Source: Symbiodinium natans
Taxonomy: Eukaryota; Sar; Dinophyceae; Suessiales; Symbiodiniaceae
DNA: 64,000 nucleotides
NCBI GenBank assembly: GCA_905221605.1
Contig: CAJNDS010002591.1
Span: forward strand, 192,679 to 256,678
Direction: 5' to 3'
Numbering within the stretch: position 1 is the first letter of the stretch; every line of letters begins with the position of its first letter. A program made the translations under genes and the position numbers. The notes under the pieces are model-generated. The model was not told the origin of the DNA and ran no database searches. It saw only the letters and a list, made by a program, of their open reading frames with translations. Of the stretch, positions 52,428-63,405 are shown one piece after another.

Positions 52428-53064
52428 TCGTTGACAAAGCTTCGATTGTGTTCTCTTGTCTTTGATTTTCCAAAATGGCCAAACAGAAATTCAAGGCACA
52501 CTGAAATTTGATAGAAGATTGAGCAGAAGAAACTCTGCTTTCTTTCAGGCTGGGTGCCTCAATTCTTTGTCTTTCGTTTTGGTTGCGTGTTGCAATTCTT
52601 CCCTGGATTCAGCACCATTCAACGAATTCTCAAAATTTCTGAAGTCTCCGAACATGTTGAAAATAAACCCTCAAAATCAACACTTGATCAGTTAAATTTG
52701 TTGAATTTACTCTGGTGCTTCGCTCGCTTCGCTCGCACTTACTCACATTCTGGTAATACACTTTGCAATTTTCAAGTGGTTTGGCTTGGGCGTCGCGCGT
52801 TAACGAATCAACGCCACGGTTGAACTCGTCTCGTCCTGCAGTTGATTTCTGTCCAAACGGCACTGTCAGAGGCTTTTAAAAACGCTTGCTTCAAAGCATT
52901 GAACTTTTCCAAGCTGCAGTTTCCACCGATGTTGACTCTGCACCCTTCTTTTCTTCTCTCTTCTGCCTTCAGGCCTTGCACCAAAACCTGGAGAATCTGA
53001 AACCCAAGATGAGGGGCAGCAAAATTGATCGAAAAGGTCGGGAAGCTCCAGTGACCTCCACAGT
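52428..53064 (+). repeat. Fragment of the ~2.0-kb satellite
   Basis: Matches the last third of the unit (8625-9270): TTGACAAAGCTTCGATTG, CTCCAAAATGGCCAAACAGA-like words, TTCGCTCGCTTCGCTCGCAC and GAAGCTCCAGTGACCTCCAC. It stops exactly at the unit's end; what follows (GTAAATCATCGG) is not the next unit. Confidence 0.9.
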
Positions 53065-56000
53065 AAATCATCGGTGTGCTGCAAGAGTTCTCTCGCCTCA
53101 TGGAGACTGGACAAGTTGTTGTATGTTGTGGTGGATGCAGTGCTGACGAAGCAACGCTGTGCTCCAATTCAGATGTGTTGTTGCTTGCGTGGAGTCATAT
53201 TTTTGCCATGTGTGCAACCTCACGTTGCAGTATTTCTCGTTTGAGCAGTTCTGTTCGTACTTGATTGTTGCAGTTGCCGTCTCAAAATGGTGTCTCCAAT
53301 TGCGCTTTGTTGCTCAGCTGCATCTGTCTGAAGTTGAACATTGAGCCACGCAGAGTGGACTTGTCCAGCGGAGTGTGTTTCTTGTTGTGGGCTGTTCTGA
53401 TTTTGGGTGGGTGCCTTTATTCCAAAATCGATGTCAAGGCGTAGGAGCAGTGTCTTTTGATATGATGCGCGCGCGCGCGTTTCATAAAGGTGGGAGTTTG
53501 AGTGTTTTTCTTTTAAGGAATATGGTGTTCTGCTTGTCGTGCGCGTACTGTCGCACGTGCGCAGTGCGCACCTTGTGTCCATTTGACGAAAGACTTTTTG
53601 CGAAGTTGTTCTTTTGTCTTTGCAAATTTTATTGATTGATTGATGGGACTTGATTTGCTTGGACGTTGTGAACGTTCCGCGCATGCTCAAGCTTTCAGGC
53701 AGCAAGAAATTTTGTTGATGTTCATGTTGGCGGGCTCTTAAGCTGCTGCCGAAATTTCGGGGACCTTTGTCGCTGTTGTCATGTGATCGCTCCTTTTTGG
53801 GCCTGCATGTTGCTTTCTTGCTTAAATCAGGAAAACTCGTTTCTTTGAGTTTTTCCTTTCGGCCTCACAACCCCGAAACACAAAACCGTAAACTAACTGC
53901 GGGCATTGATTGTACGAAAGCTAATTGTTTCTAGGCAGCATTATGTTGGAACTTAGCAAGAATGACCTTGGCTTCCAGGAACAACGGGCTCGTGTGACAA
54001 TTTGCCAACGGAAAAAACTTGAACAGCATTGCTGTCTTGCTTTAACATTTGCATGGAGCTAGCGAAAGCGCCGAAGAGGATAGCAAAGTCCGCGTGCAGC
54101 TGCCTAACAGTGAGACCATCAAAAAGCAAATTGCCGTACCTTGTATTTTGTGTTGCGCTTGTTGGCCGAAAGTCAGATGGACAACATAGCTGATGACCCA
54201 TCGTGGTGCAGTTCGAGTACGTAGGCCTTCAAGATACCATGGATTCCATGGGTTGATGCCTTCGAAAGCCTTGGTGAGGAAAAGTTGCTTAATTGCAAAA
54301 GGTTTGCCTGCGTCTTCTTGAAGGAGGTTGAGGAATGCTTGCGCTGGTGTGGACGCCGCGTCCGTGGTGGACACAATACCCTACACGAGGGTGGCTGCAT
54401 GGGGCAAGGGGACACGCGAGGGACTCTATGTTACTAGCCCCCGAGGAAAGTGCCCCAGTCGGAATTGTAGCCCAAGCCCTCTCGTGGCGCGTATGGCTTG
54501 ATCAAGGCCTGTAGTAGTGATGATGACCGCACCCTGCGCGTCTCTGACGTTTTGTTCCCAACACTTGGTTTGAGGGCAGATTTTCCGGAAAGCCTGCCAC
54601 TTGACGTTTTCACCAAGAGGATTGGTGCTTGCAGATGATAAAGCAACAACCTTGAAAGTTTAAATGGGCAAGGAAACCGTGTTCACCGTTGCGTTCGCTT
54701 CCAACGAGAAATCATCCCCAACTGAAGTGCACCTGCACTGCAAAAGGTACTGTAGGTGATCAGGGATCAATGTGTTAATCCCATACCACAAAAAAAGCCC
54801 AATGGTTTGGATATGGGGGACCATTATTTGCCACCCATTGTTTGAGTAAGGAAAATTTTGTTGAGGTCTTGCAACTGGAGTCGAATTATTCATCTGTGTG
54901 TTGTGGGCAATGAACTAACAAATGCCTTTCAATACGTCCAGTTCTATCGATACAACGGAGGCAAGTCTTTTCCGTATACGTTCATGTCGACGATTTTGCA
55001 TCAAGAAAGAAAAACTGAGGGGCACGACAGGAGAACCAGATGATTGGACAGAAAACCGAGCATGCACAACGACATGGTGCGTTCATCAGTTGGCAGTTGC
55101 TCAAACTGTCAACCCGGGGCCTTGCTCCCGGCATGGTGATGCATGGACAGGTGCCGGTAGCACGGAAGCTACATGAGTGTTGGGGGTGGATGTTCTTCTG
55201 GTGCATGCAGTGCGTCAGCCCGATCAGCTGCCCCCTTCGCTTCCAGGCGCGATGTCGGCCAGCTGGCCGTGCGACGGGAACGCTGGCCGTAGGCCATTTG
55301 AACGTTTGTAGAGGTCGGACCTGGCAGCACTTTCCTTGTTGCAGGATATGCTCTGTTGGCAGCGGTGGGACTGCTTTTATGGAAGCTGAGCGAAGCAGGC
55401 TGACCCGAAGTCCTTGCCTTGATGCGCCAATTGCCAAGCTGACAAAATGAATGAAGCTCGGTGCGGCTGTCGATTCGGTTCGTCATCAGCCGGTTTGTGC
55501 AGGTTCTGAGAGCACTTTCGTGGATGGCTTTTCTTCTGTGCAAGCAGCACAGAGGAAAGCAAGTGAAACACAGGCAGCAAAGAACAGACCCTTGAGATGC
55601 TGCTTCCCAAATGCTGCACGGTGTGTCGATGCACTGCCGGAGCTACACTGCAACATGATGCTTTAAGTGCAGAGAGCGACGTCAACTCGGATTGGCGTGT
55701 GAGCAAAGATATCTTCTTTCCTGGCAAGAGGTGCATATGCAGGCCCTGAGGGTTCCTGCCGAGAAAAAACACAGGCACGCCAGAGTGCATCCATGCCCAG
55801 TGCTTGCCTTTTGAGTTTATTGCCATTTGCAGGTTCGAAGGAACCACACGAGCGAAGTACTTAAGGCGCCTAAGACACCGCCGGTGGTGTGCGCAGTTTG
55901 AGCCATAACCTCAGCTTGTTGAATGCAGGCAGCATAGTCGGTTTCTTGTGTCACGAAGCCCAGGTATCCTCGCACTTTCGGATATGTTCTGAAGTGGAAC

Positions 56001-57052
56001 GATAAAGTCTCATGCTAAGATGTTCCTTCTGATTCTCCATTGTGGTCCAAGTGAAACAGCACGAGTCTTGCTGTGCCTTAGGCTGGGGAGGGCGTCGTCA
56101 TAGACCAGGAACAGACCCAGAAATATCTGGTCATTCGCGATGCAGGTGACCTACAACCTCAGTCAGTGTCCGCAGGAAGCAGTGTGTGCTCGAAAGTTAA
56201 GGAAATTGGGGCCTCCTACCATGCTCACAAGACACTGCAAGTGGTGGCTCGACGGAGTTCTATTTCACAGGGAAGACGAGGCTTGCGCAATTGCATCGCG
56301 CTCCAAGCGAGATCTTTGGAAGGCAGAGTTCGTGGAGTTTTTTGCGACGGATGAGATGGATGAGGCATCAGTATACACAGTGCAGTTTTCAATTGCGTCT
56401 TTGGATTCATGTTGACTAGATGCTCCCATTTTGGCAAGCATTCGTCTCGCATGGTTCATGGACACAGCTAGCTAGGAAGCATGTACCATCATGAACTCTC
56501 ATCATGGTAGGCACCTGTTTGTCTTTGTTGGTTGAGTTCTCTGGCAGCTCTAGCACAGCCTTGCCCCGATCACAAGCACGTGGTTTAGCCAAAGTTGGAT
56601 TCTCTGGCGCAGTGCCTATGCCAACAGTGGCCGTGTGGCATTGCAAAAGCCATGTCGCGCTTCAACGGGGCGCAGCCCTTGATAAGCACCTTGGATTTGA
56701 GCAATCGGATGCGCAGCTCACTTGCAGTGCAGAGAAGAATAGTTGCATGCAATTCCGGGACGTTTGCGCAACTCACGCAACTAACTCACGTGCTGGTAAC
56801 TCGTTGGCTCGCAAGGTTCCCTTTCCAATGATCGGCGTGTGCCGGTGAGTATCTCAGGTCGAGTCTTTTTTCAGTGCAAGGGGCGAGATGGAAGGCATCC
56901 AGAGGAATGTGTCCGTCCAACGTAAGGTCCAAAGCGGAAGATCGCGGGAACTCTCGAGTCATCCTCTTCCTATTGAGAAGTACCAGTGAGCCGGCATCAT
57001 ATGGGGAGTATCAATTTCACCATCTTCCTTTCGAAGGTATGATGGCCTACTA
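53065..57052. other. Interval without recognised gene
   Basis: No supported gene in ~4 kb. It holds a GCGCGCGCGCG tract (53467-53479), a GATT run (53632-53644), and isolated frames. The plus-strand frame 56140-56415 (CKWWLDGVLFHREDEACAIA and on) is the most protein-like and could be an upstream exon of the Calx-beta/ABC gene, but I cannot show it. Confidence 0.4.
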
Positions 57053-57142
57053 TTTGCTTAAGAACCCCAAAAGAAAACATAGTAATCCCTATATTGCTCT
57101 TAGAAGGAAAAATGCTTAGTTTTGGGGGCTCTTAAGCAATTG
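57053..57142. mobile_element. Short TIR element, GGGATTAC family copy 3
   Basis: Inverted ends TTGCTTAAGAACCCCAAAA and, reversed, TTGCTTAAGAGCCCCCAAAA enclose ~50 bp containing GTAATCCCTAT, the reverse complement of the family core. About 90 bp, non-coding, upstream of the first recognised Calx-beta exon. Confidence 0.65.
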
Positions 57143-57349
57143 GCAGTAGCTGAGTCATCACGAGATGAGGTTTGCTTCGCCGCCGGCTACCGTACCCCGG
57201 CTGGCTTCCGCACCTCGGACGAGAAGCCAGGAGGACCGTTGATGTTTGAAGCTGGGGTTCCCATCTGGTACTCAGAAATGTGCGACATGGATGCATGATG
57301 ATACACCTGCAGTGTGCGGCCTTTCTTTTTTTCTCCTGCGCGGCGAGGA

Positions 57350-58285
57350 CAAGAATGACGTGGTGCAGTTTCTGTCCAGAATATTCTACGTATCCGAGAC
57401 AGAAGAGTTCGCCATCGTACGCGTGATTCGCATAGGCACATTTGATTGAGGGGCCCTCCAAATCACGCTCCAGTTCCATTGCCATTTCGCTTGCTTTGTT
57501 TTGCATCGTGCCTCAGGCAATTTGCAGGGCTCCTGTGCAGTGTCGTGGCACACCGAGGAGCCAAGTTAAAGCATGGCAATATATGACTCGGGGTCGAGGG
57601 CTGTAAGCCGCCCCTTTGAATGTGTAGGGGGGTCGTACATACGATAAGTCAATATGCACACACACGCATATATATATATATATATGTACATAGAGAACAT
57701 ATGCATGTATATACACGTGTATATAGAAACACACGCACACATGCATACGAACGCAGATGCAAATGCATGTACATACTTTGTTTGAAGATGATTTGAACAT
57801 GTCTGAGTTGCAGGATGGCTCGGCGGTGAACGGGGAAAAGTACGTCGAGGGCCACCCGGTTTTCATGGGATGTGTTGCACCCTTGCAGGAACCAGATGTA
57901 GAGAGCTACACCAGCAGCATGTGACTTTCCCCCTCGTAGGTAATGGTGTGGTCACGTTCGGTCCCGGCGAGTCCATTCGGACATTTCAGAGCCTCGGCAA
58001 GGGCTTTTATGTGTGCGGCGGCGATCGTTTGGTGCGTGCTTCCCTGCGACGAGGATCCAGATCATAAACGATGATGCCTTCGACACAACGTTGGAGTTTG
58101 ACGTGGTTCTGGAAGATGCAGAGAACTGCTTGCTGGACCCACGAGGAAGCAAGTGCGCAGTCACTTGGCGTCAGCAGGAAAGTCTGAGCGATTTGCCAAA
58201 GCAGAACTTGCTTGGATTTGCCCGTGAGTCCGAGGTGATGATATTGGACGACGACGTGTTTCCATCCAACACGTACCGAGAGGTC
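57350..58285 (+). CDS. Calx-beta exons of the transporter gene
   Basis: Exon peptides line up with a Calx-beta fold in order: SRIFYVSETEEFAIVRVIRI (first strands); DGSAVNGEKYVE; GVVTFGPGESIRTF, the conserved 'F-x-P-G-E' turn; IQIINDDAFDTTLEFDVVLE, with the acidic DDxxxExxE-type Ca2+-binding residues; then VMILDDDVFPSNTY, the 'DDD' end that starts the next repeat or linker. Intron lengths are ~50-370 nt. One intron (about 58156-58234) can be read through in frame, so it may be retained. Confidence 0.75.
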
Positions 58286-61200
58286 CTTTTTTTCTTGAAG
58301 CATCCAACGGCCAAAAACACTTCAAAACCCTCCCAAAGGTTGTCGCTCCCCGCAAGAAAAAACCTTCGAAATCCCTTTGGATGACTCCCTCAGCCGTGCA
58401 ACAGCCGAGAGTTATCTCTTGTCCAAACCGGGTGTGTAATGGGAGGGGCAACGGTCGGCAGGTGATCATGGAGCACGACGAGGAGGCCCTTTATGAGGCG
58501 AGAGTGCGGAGCACAGCGGAGTGCGCTGTGTCAAAGCAAAACCGCAATTTTCGGAACCTTCCCATCTTTTGTTGCTGCCTCAGAATAAGCCGAGGCTCAA
58601 GAACCCTCTCTTGGGTTTGAGGCTTTTTGAACGGTCATCTTCTAGAGGGCGTTTCTCTTGCGCAGATTGGCTTCGGCTTGCTCTACTCCTTCATGCGCAC
58701 CTCGGTCTTTTTTGGAGCCTTGCTGGGAAGCATTTGCCGCCTTTTCGTTTGTCCCTTTAACAGTACTGAGCCTACTCGGATGAGGCTTTAGCTTTGCTCA
58801 TGTTCCGGAGATTTGGTGGACCCTCGGCCTGGAAGTGTGTGCCAGTAGCTGTCAGTGGCTTCCGGAGCACTTTGAGGGCGAAATTTTTCTGAGGAAGACA
58901 CTTCTGGTGCTGCTTTTGGCGAATCTGGGGAACATGTACTACTTCGCGACAATTTTTCTCAGGCCTTGCGTGTAGGATTTTATACAGTCCACGGAGCATT
59001 TTGTGTGGCAAGGGTCTACCTGGTGGACACCGTGTTGAACACGGAGGCCAAGTGGGGGAGAAGTCAGGAGGGTTGGAGGAAGCATGAGCGTCCGTGCAGG
59101 ATCCAAGCACGTTGGACCGTCTTTGGGTTCAGCACTTGGAGGGCTTGTGCCAGCGCGTGTGCAGGGCGTGTGCAGCGCGTGTGCAGCGCATATGCAGCGT
59201 GTCTGCTGCATGTCTGCAAGCAACTGAGATTCCTGGCGATCGAGATGGCACAGCTGTTGCCTTGGGGCTGGCCTGGATCCTGCCAAATGCCCGACTCTTG
59301 GTCATGTCACAGACTTTGCGGCTGTCTTGGCATGACAAGCCTCTGGCATCTAAGTTCATTCTTTTGGCATCGGACTACTTTGAGATGGCCGTGTTGGAGA
59401 TGGGCAGCTCAGCTCAGAAACAGTGCAGACACCATTCTTCCCCCCTTCAATCCAAGCTGAGGCTTCAACATCCGGTACCATCTCCGGGTCAACCTTTTTC
59501 GCAAGTATCTGCGCTACACGCCTGAGTCCCGGGCGAAGGTTCCCATCCAGGAAGCCGGCATGTTGTTTGGGACCCTAGACCCTAGACATCCCTAAACCCT
59601 AAACCCTGAACCCTAAACCGTAAACCCTAAACCCTGAACCCTAAACCCTAAACCCTGAACAGAACCTTAAACCCTGGCACTTCGCAGGACCTGAAGATCA
59701 GCATCATGGAGGACATCCCTGACCTTGTGGCTGACGGTGGTACGGCTTCATTCTCCTGTGGGCTTAGGGTTTAGGATTTAGGGTTTAGGTTTGAGGGTTT
59801 AGGGTTGAGGGTTCAGGGCCTTGGGTCCTTTTGCTCTCTAGATTCCCCCAAGCTCAGAAAGTCCCAAGCTCTCAGGTTATTTGATCATCTTTGAGCTCTG
59901 GGCCATGTTCGGCAAGATCGTCATGGTGGGCATTTTCATGGCGCGGAAGCACCCGCGCAGCAAGCGCCCCAGGCTTCTCTCCCCCCTGACCATACCTTAA
60001 TCTTGCTGTTGGTGAGTAGGGAATGAGGGAATGAGGCACTCTATATCCCCCTGTATGCGCTCTTTAAGGGATTACATAGGGTACCGTATTCCCTCATTCC
60101 CCTACTAACCAACTGCAAGTGATTGATGAAGTTCAGGGGAGAGCCAATTATTCGAGGTGCGTTCCCTCTCTTTGTGTACCCGATCCTCATCCTCATCTAC
60201 TTGGTCCGCACCTACCGGCCTCCCGTCCGACTGTGGTCACAGCAGATTGGCCCTCGAAAGTTCCCACGGTGGGATGAGGCTACTTTGGAAGTCATAAGGC
60301 CGACAAGGGTAGAGGGGTACCCCCCTTTCTACCCCCAACAAGGGCTACAATGAGCCACCTGCACTCTCTCAGTTTACTCCGTTTACTCAGTCTCAACGCC
60401 AATGCCATTCAGAGGCGAAATGCAAAGGAGAGCTTCGATCATTTGATTTCGCTGAAGTTTGATCTCAGCAGGACTAGGACTATTGCTAAGTTCCTGTAGT
60501 TTGGTCTTACCCGAGCCCATTCAGATCGCACCTTTAGTTGGAAGAAACCAAACTGTATCCGGACGCCTCATCCATCCTTATATAGCCAGCCACCGAGACC
60601 GAACTCTGATTTCAAGCCAGTGGAGACGCTGAAACACCCTCGGACTGTTGTTGGAGCTCCTAATGCATGAGCCATCTTCAGACTTGGATTTGCACCATTG
60701 CATCGAAGATCACAGTCTAGGCAAAACCTCGTGAGAGTTGAAAAAGCCTCCACCCCCTAAACCAGAAACTAGCAAGACATCAGCCTGCACAGCAAGTCAG
60801 CACCTGTTTGAATCGCCGGCCAGTTTGGATGTCTCGAGGCGAAGGCCCTTATCCAATGCGCCCTCTTGGGGTTTCAGTTAAGGGTACCGCCGAAATGCCA
60901 CATTTGATGGGATTTGTTCGAACAGCCCAGGCCTCCGCGTAGGTAGGTTTGCAAAGGTCTTGCACCAAAAAGGAGCTTCCCCACCAAAGACCACGGGGCA
61001 CCCGAATCTTGGTACCCCGACGTGGCGGTGTGGCTGAGGCGCAGGCTCGACCTGATGGCCAAGGCGCGCTCGAAAATGCTCAGAATCAGATCACTTTGCT
61101 GAGTTGAGTGCAACTCTCACCATGATGTAGGTATACCAACGAGGTAGCCTATGTACCTATATCAGCAGCATGTAAGGGGGGGGTGGTTGGGGGCCATGGT

Positions 61201-62613
61201 CGCGACCCCCGCAGCCAGGAAGGCGAGGGGCAGAGTGCCACGATCGGCACCCTGATGCACGTGAATAATGCCCTGTTCTCAGATGAGAGCGTACACCAGG
61301 TAAGGTCACAAGAGTGGAGGGGGAAAGGTCAAGCCTTTGGGATCGCGTCTCTGAGGGATTGGACATGAGTCAAACCAAGACTCAGAATCCGAATCGAGAC
61401 TGAGCACACAGCAGCTCATTCGAATGCCCAGGCGCAAAAGCTCATAGGTTGCTACAACAAGCGCAGTTTTGTGGTGCGCACCTTGCCAGCAGTGTTTGCT
61501 GAATGCCGGCGGAAGTTAGCCTTTCCATTCAGGCAGGCAAAGGCAGGCAGGGAGGGAGGCAGGCAGGCAGGCAGGCCCGTGAATGTTGAGACGGCACGGC
61601 TACCATCTACAGAGAGCAAACATCGACAAACCCTTCTTACCATATGTGGTTCCTGCCGTGCACACTCGCACCTGCTCCTGACACAGTGATCCCCACAAGA
61701 TCCATGCAATGGCGGCTGCCATCCCACACCCCCTGTCTTGGGAGCTCCTCCAGACGATCCGAGGACGGTTCGAGGAGACGCTCCGAAACCAAAGGAAGTA
61801 CGTCATGGACCTGCTCCTTGGTCAAAGTTTCTCTCTCTCCGAGAAACTCATAACTACCACAAAACTGCTACCACCATACTTAAAAGTTCTCCTACCCATC
61901 ACAGGCAAGAAGCAGCTTCAAAACATCCCAACCCCAAGCCCTAAACCCTAGTCCCTAATCCCTATACCCTAAACCCCAATGTCCGATTTACGTCCTGTTT
62001 TAGGAAGTTCTTCAACTTCTGGAACCAGCAGCTCATCCCCTGGATCACGCTCCTGGCCATCGGCACCTACATAGGCACGGTTTAGGGTCTGGGGTTTAGG
62101 GTTTTGGGGTTTTTCCTAGAAGTTCGCAGCATGCAAGAGCTGTTCCGCACACCTTGATCTGCGGCCTCCTCCCTGCTGATTGTTGCTACAGAAACCTCAG
62201 CCCCGAACGTTAAGACCCTTGTCATGAGGTGTCGGGAAGTCTTATGAGGGAAAAACAGATCCTGGACACGTGGGTCATGAGGTGTCGGGAGTTCTTGAAG
62301 TCATAGCAGGTCCTAGGCTGTACTGCAAGAAGCAGCCTCGCAGGAGGCGTCAAGGCATCCTTCCAATGACAATTGCGAGAAAATACAGAACGCCGCAAGC
62401 AGCCAAGCAGCCGCGCGTCGGGCTAACCCCCAAACCCTGAACCCTAAACCCTAAACCTTAAACCCTGAACCCTAAACCCTAAACCCTAAACCCGAAACCC
62501 TAAACCCTAAAGCTAAATGCCTTTCCCTGCGGAGGACTCTCCTCCAGGTTGGTCTTGGGTGGCAACACCTCGCTGGGCTCCTTCCTTGCCACGATCAACG
62601 TCTACAAGGAGGG
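57350..62613 (+). CDS. Calx-beta / ABC-transporter membrane protein gene (partial, multi-exon)
   Basis: About a dozen short plus-strand exons together spell a Calx-beta plus ABC-transporter transmembrane protein, an arrangement seen in Symbiodiniaceae. Recognised exons are near 57350-57446, 57814-57866, 57940-57989, 58054-58155, 58235-58283, 59013-59062, 59461-59574, 59688-59742, 59876-59972, 60157-60238, 61212-61299, 62004-62080 and 62548-62613. The protein would bind Ca2+ through Calx-beta repeats and sit in a membrane. The nucleotide-binding domain is not seen and should lie downstream. Several donors appear non-GT (for example GC at 59973), which is common in dinoflagellates. Exon edges and missing exons between 58285-59010 and 60240-62000 are uncertain, and the true start is unknown. 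Confidence 0.75.
57660..57780. repeat. TA/CA microsatellite in intron
   Basis: CACACACGCATATATATATA followed by mixed CATGTA/ACACGCACAC words lies in the intron between the first two Calx-beta exons. Confidence 0.9.
59013..60238 (+). CDS. ABC transmembrane-domain exons, first group
   Basis: The peptides match the order of a type-1 ABC membrane domain as found in the Calx-beta/ABC family: VYLVDTVLNTEAKWG; FNIRYHLRVNLFRKYLRYTP then ESRAKVPIQEAG; DLKISIMEDIPDLVADG; GYLIIFELWAMFGKIVMVGI (membrane helix); GAFPLFVYPILILIYLV then RTYRPPVRLW (membrane helix with basic inner end). Introns 59575-59687 and 59743-59875 are mostly telomere-type repeats. The intron 59973-60156 contains the small TIR element. 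Confidence 0.75.
59575..59687. repeat. Intron built of CCCTAAA repeats
   Basis: The whole intron between the ESRAKVPIQ exon and the DLKISIMED exon is CCCTAAACCCTGAACCC-type repeat, ending in a normal CTTCGCAG acceptor. The next intron (59743-59875) carries the opposite orientation (GGGTTTAGGATTTAGGG) at 59763-59817. Confidence 0.85.
60002..60119. mobile_element. Intronic TIR element, GGGATTAC family copy 4
   Basis: Left end CTTGCTGTTGGTGAGTAGGG and right end, reversed, CTTGCAGTTGGTTAGTAGGG extend to ~34-bp inverted repeats (both continuing GAATGAGGGAAT). The centre is CTCTTTAAGGGATTACATAG. It makes up most of the intron between two membrane-domain exons. The right arm (CTACTAACCAACTGCAAG) resembles a branch-site plus acceptor, and the left arm has a GGTGAGTA donor-like word, so the element could supply splice signals, as introners do. 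Confidence 0.8.
61200..62613 (+). CDS. ABC transmembrane-domain exons, second group
   Basis: 61212-61299 reads EGEGQSATIGTLMHVNNALF then SDESVHQ and ends at a GTAAGG donor. 62004-62080 reads KFFNFWNQQLIPWITLLAIG then TYIG (membrane helix). 62548-62613 reads LVLGGNTSLGSFLATINVYK, the 'GG-x-(S/T)LG-x-FLA(T)' signature near the end of these membrane domains. Additional open pieces at 61460-61510 and 61709-61850 (QTIRGRFEETLRNQRKYVMD) may be exons but could not be matched. Confidence 0.7.
61553..61577. repeat. AGGC microsatellite
   Basis: GGAGGCAGGCAGGCAGGCAGGC within a probable intron. Confidence 0.9.
62430..62515. repeat. Interstitial CCCTAAA array in intron
   Basis: About ten CCCTAAA/CCCTGAA units fill part of the intron before the last recognised exon. 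The same intron begins with the opposite strand form (GGTTTAGGGTCTGGGGTTTA at 62079-62115). Confidence 0.9.
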
Positions 62614-62680
62614 TTTAGGGTTTAGAGTTTAGGGTTTGGGGTTTAGGGTTTGGGGTTTGGGGTTTCGGGGGTTTGCACTG
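62612..62680. repeat. TTTAGGG-type tract starting at exon end
   Basis: GGGTTTAGGGTTTAGAGTTT and related units begin immediately after the exon ending ...NVYKE, so the intron starts with telomere-type repeat. Confidence 0.85.
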
Positions 62681-63350
62681 TGGGGGATTGATGCAGCACA
62701 GTTGGTGTAGACCTTCGGGATTTTTGAGGCTTTGGGGTTGGGCAGAGTTTTCTGAACATCACGTGGGCCCACTTGTAGCAGGCTAGTACCCCGTAGCAAA
62801 ACCAACAAAACTTGACACAACAACGCTTTGCACTGGACAAACCAATTCTGTGCGAGAGCCTCGCGCCTTTGGGCAGGATCTTGGAGACAGGTTTTCCACG
62901 ATTCTGGAAGGCTCGCGCAGGAGCATGCCGTTTCTGAGAGCGACGCCGACTGTTGGCATGCTTCTACTTTCCTGTTTCGTGATGGTATATTATGATATGT
63001 TTTTGGTGGAAAATATTAAATTGCGCAAGTTTGACGTGTTTCTTTGAAAATTTGACTTGGATTGGCTGCGCGTTTGGTACTTGATTTACGTGTGGTGAAG
63101 CATGATCAAATATCAACTTTAGCTACATTGACGGATAATGGCCCGTAGCTATGAGCTGGTTTTGTATCATCACAGAATACGTATATGTATATATATATAT
63201 ATATGTATGTATGTATGTATATATATATATATGTATACTACTCCCCGGCGATTTAGCTCTGGATGGCGCGATGTAGAAGTGTTTTCGCGTGGTCATTCAT
63301 CGCAAGTAGTGTCAGCAAGAGTCACGAAAGCCAGTCCCCTGGAGCTTGCG
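62681..63350. other. Probable intron sequence, no exon recognised
   Basis: Expected ABC nucleotide-binding exons (Walker A, signature) were not found here. Contains a TA/TATG microsatellite at 63180-63239. The segment 63305-63350 is open (ARVTKASPLELA) and abuts a TTTAGGG array, so it may be an exon. Confidence 0.4.
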
Positions 63351-63351
63351 G

Positions 63352-63405
63352 TTTAGGGTTTAGGGTTTAGGGTTTAGGGTTTAGGGTTTAGGGTTTAGGG
63401 TTTGA
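63352..63405. repeat. Interstitial telomere-type array (TTTAGGG)n
   Basis: Seven perfect TTTAGGG units followed by TTTGAGG. It is interstitial, with ordinary sequence on both sides. Confidence 0.95.

Noticed and set aside
54042-54893. Minus-strand frames with a shared Gly-Ile-Asn motif
   Set aside because: The DNA similarity between them is weak and neither has recognisable domains.
63352-63405. Chromosome end at the TTTAGGG array
   Set aside because: Seven units only, with ordinary sequence beyond. Similar arrays lie inside introns.
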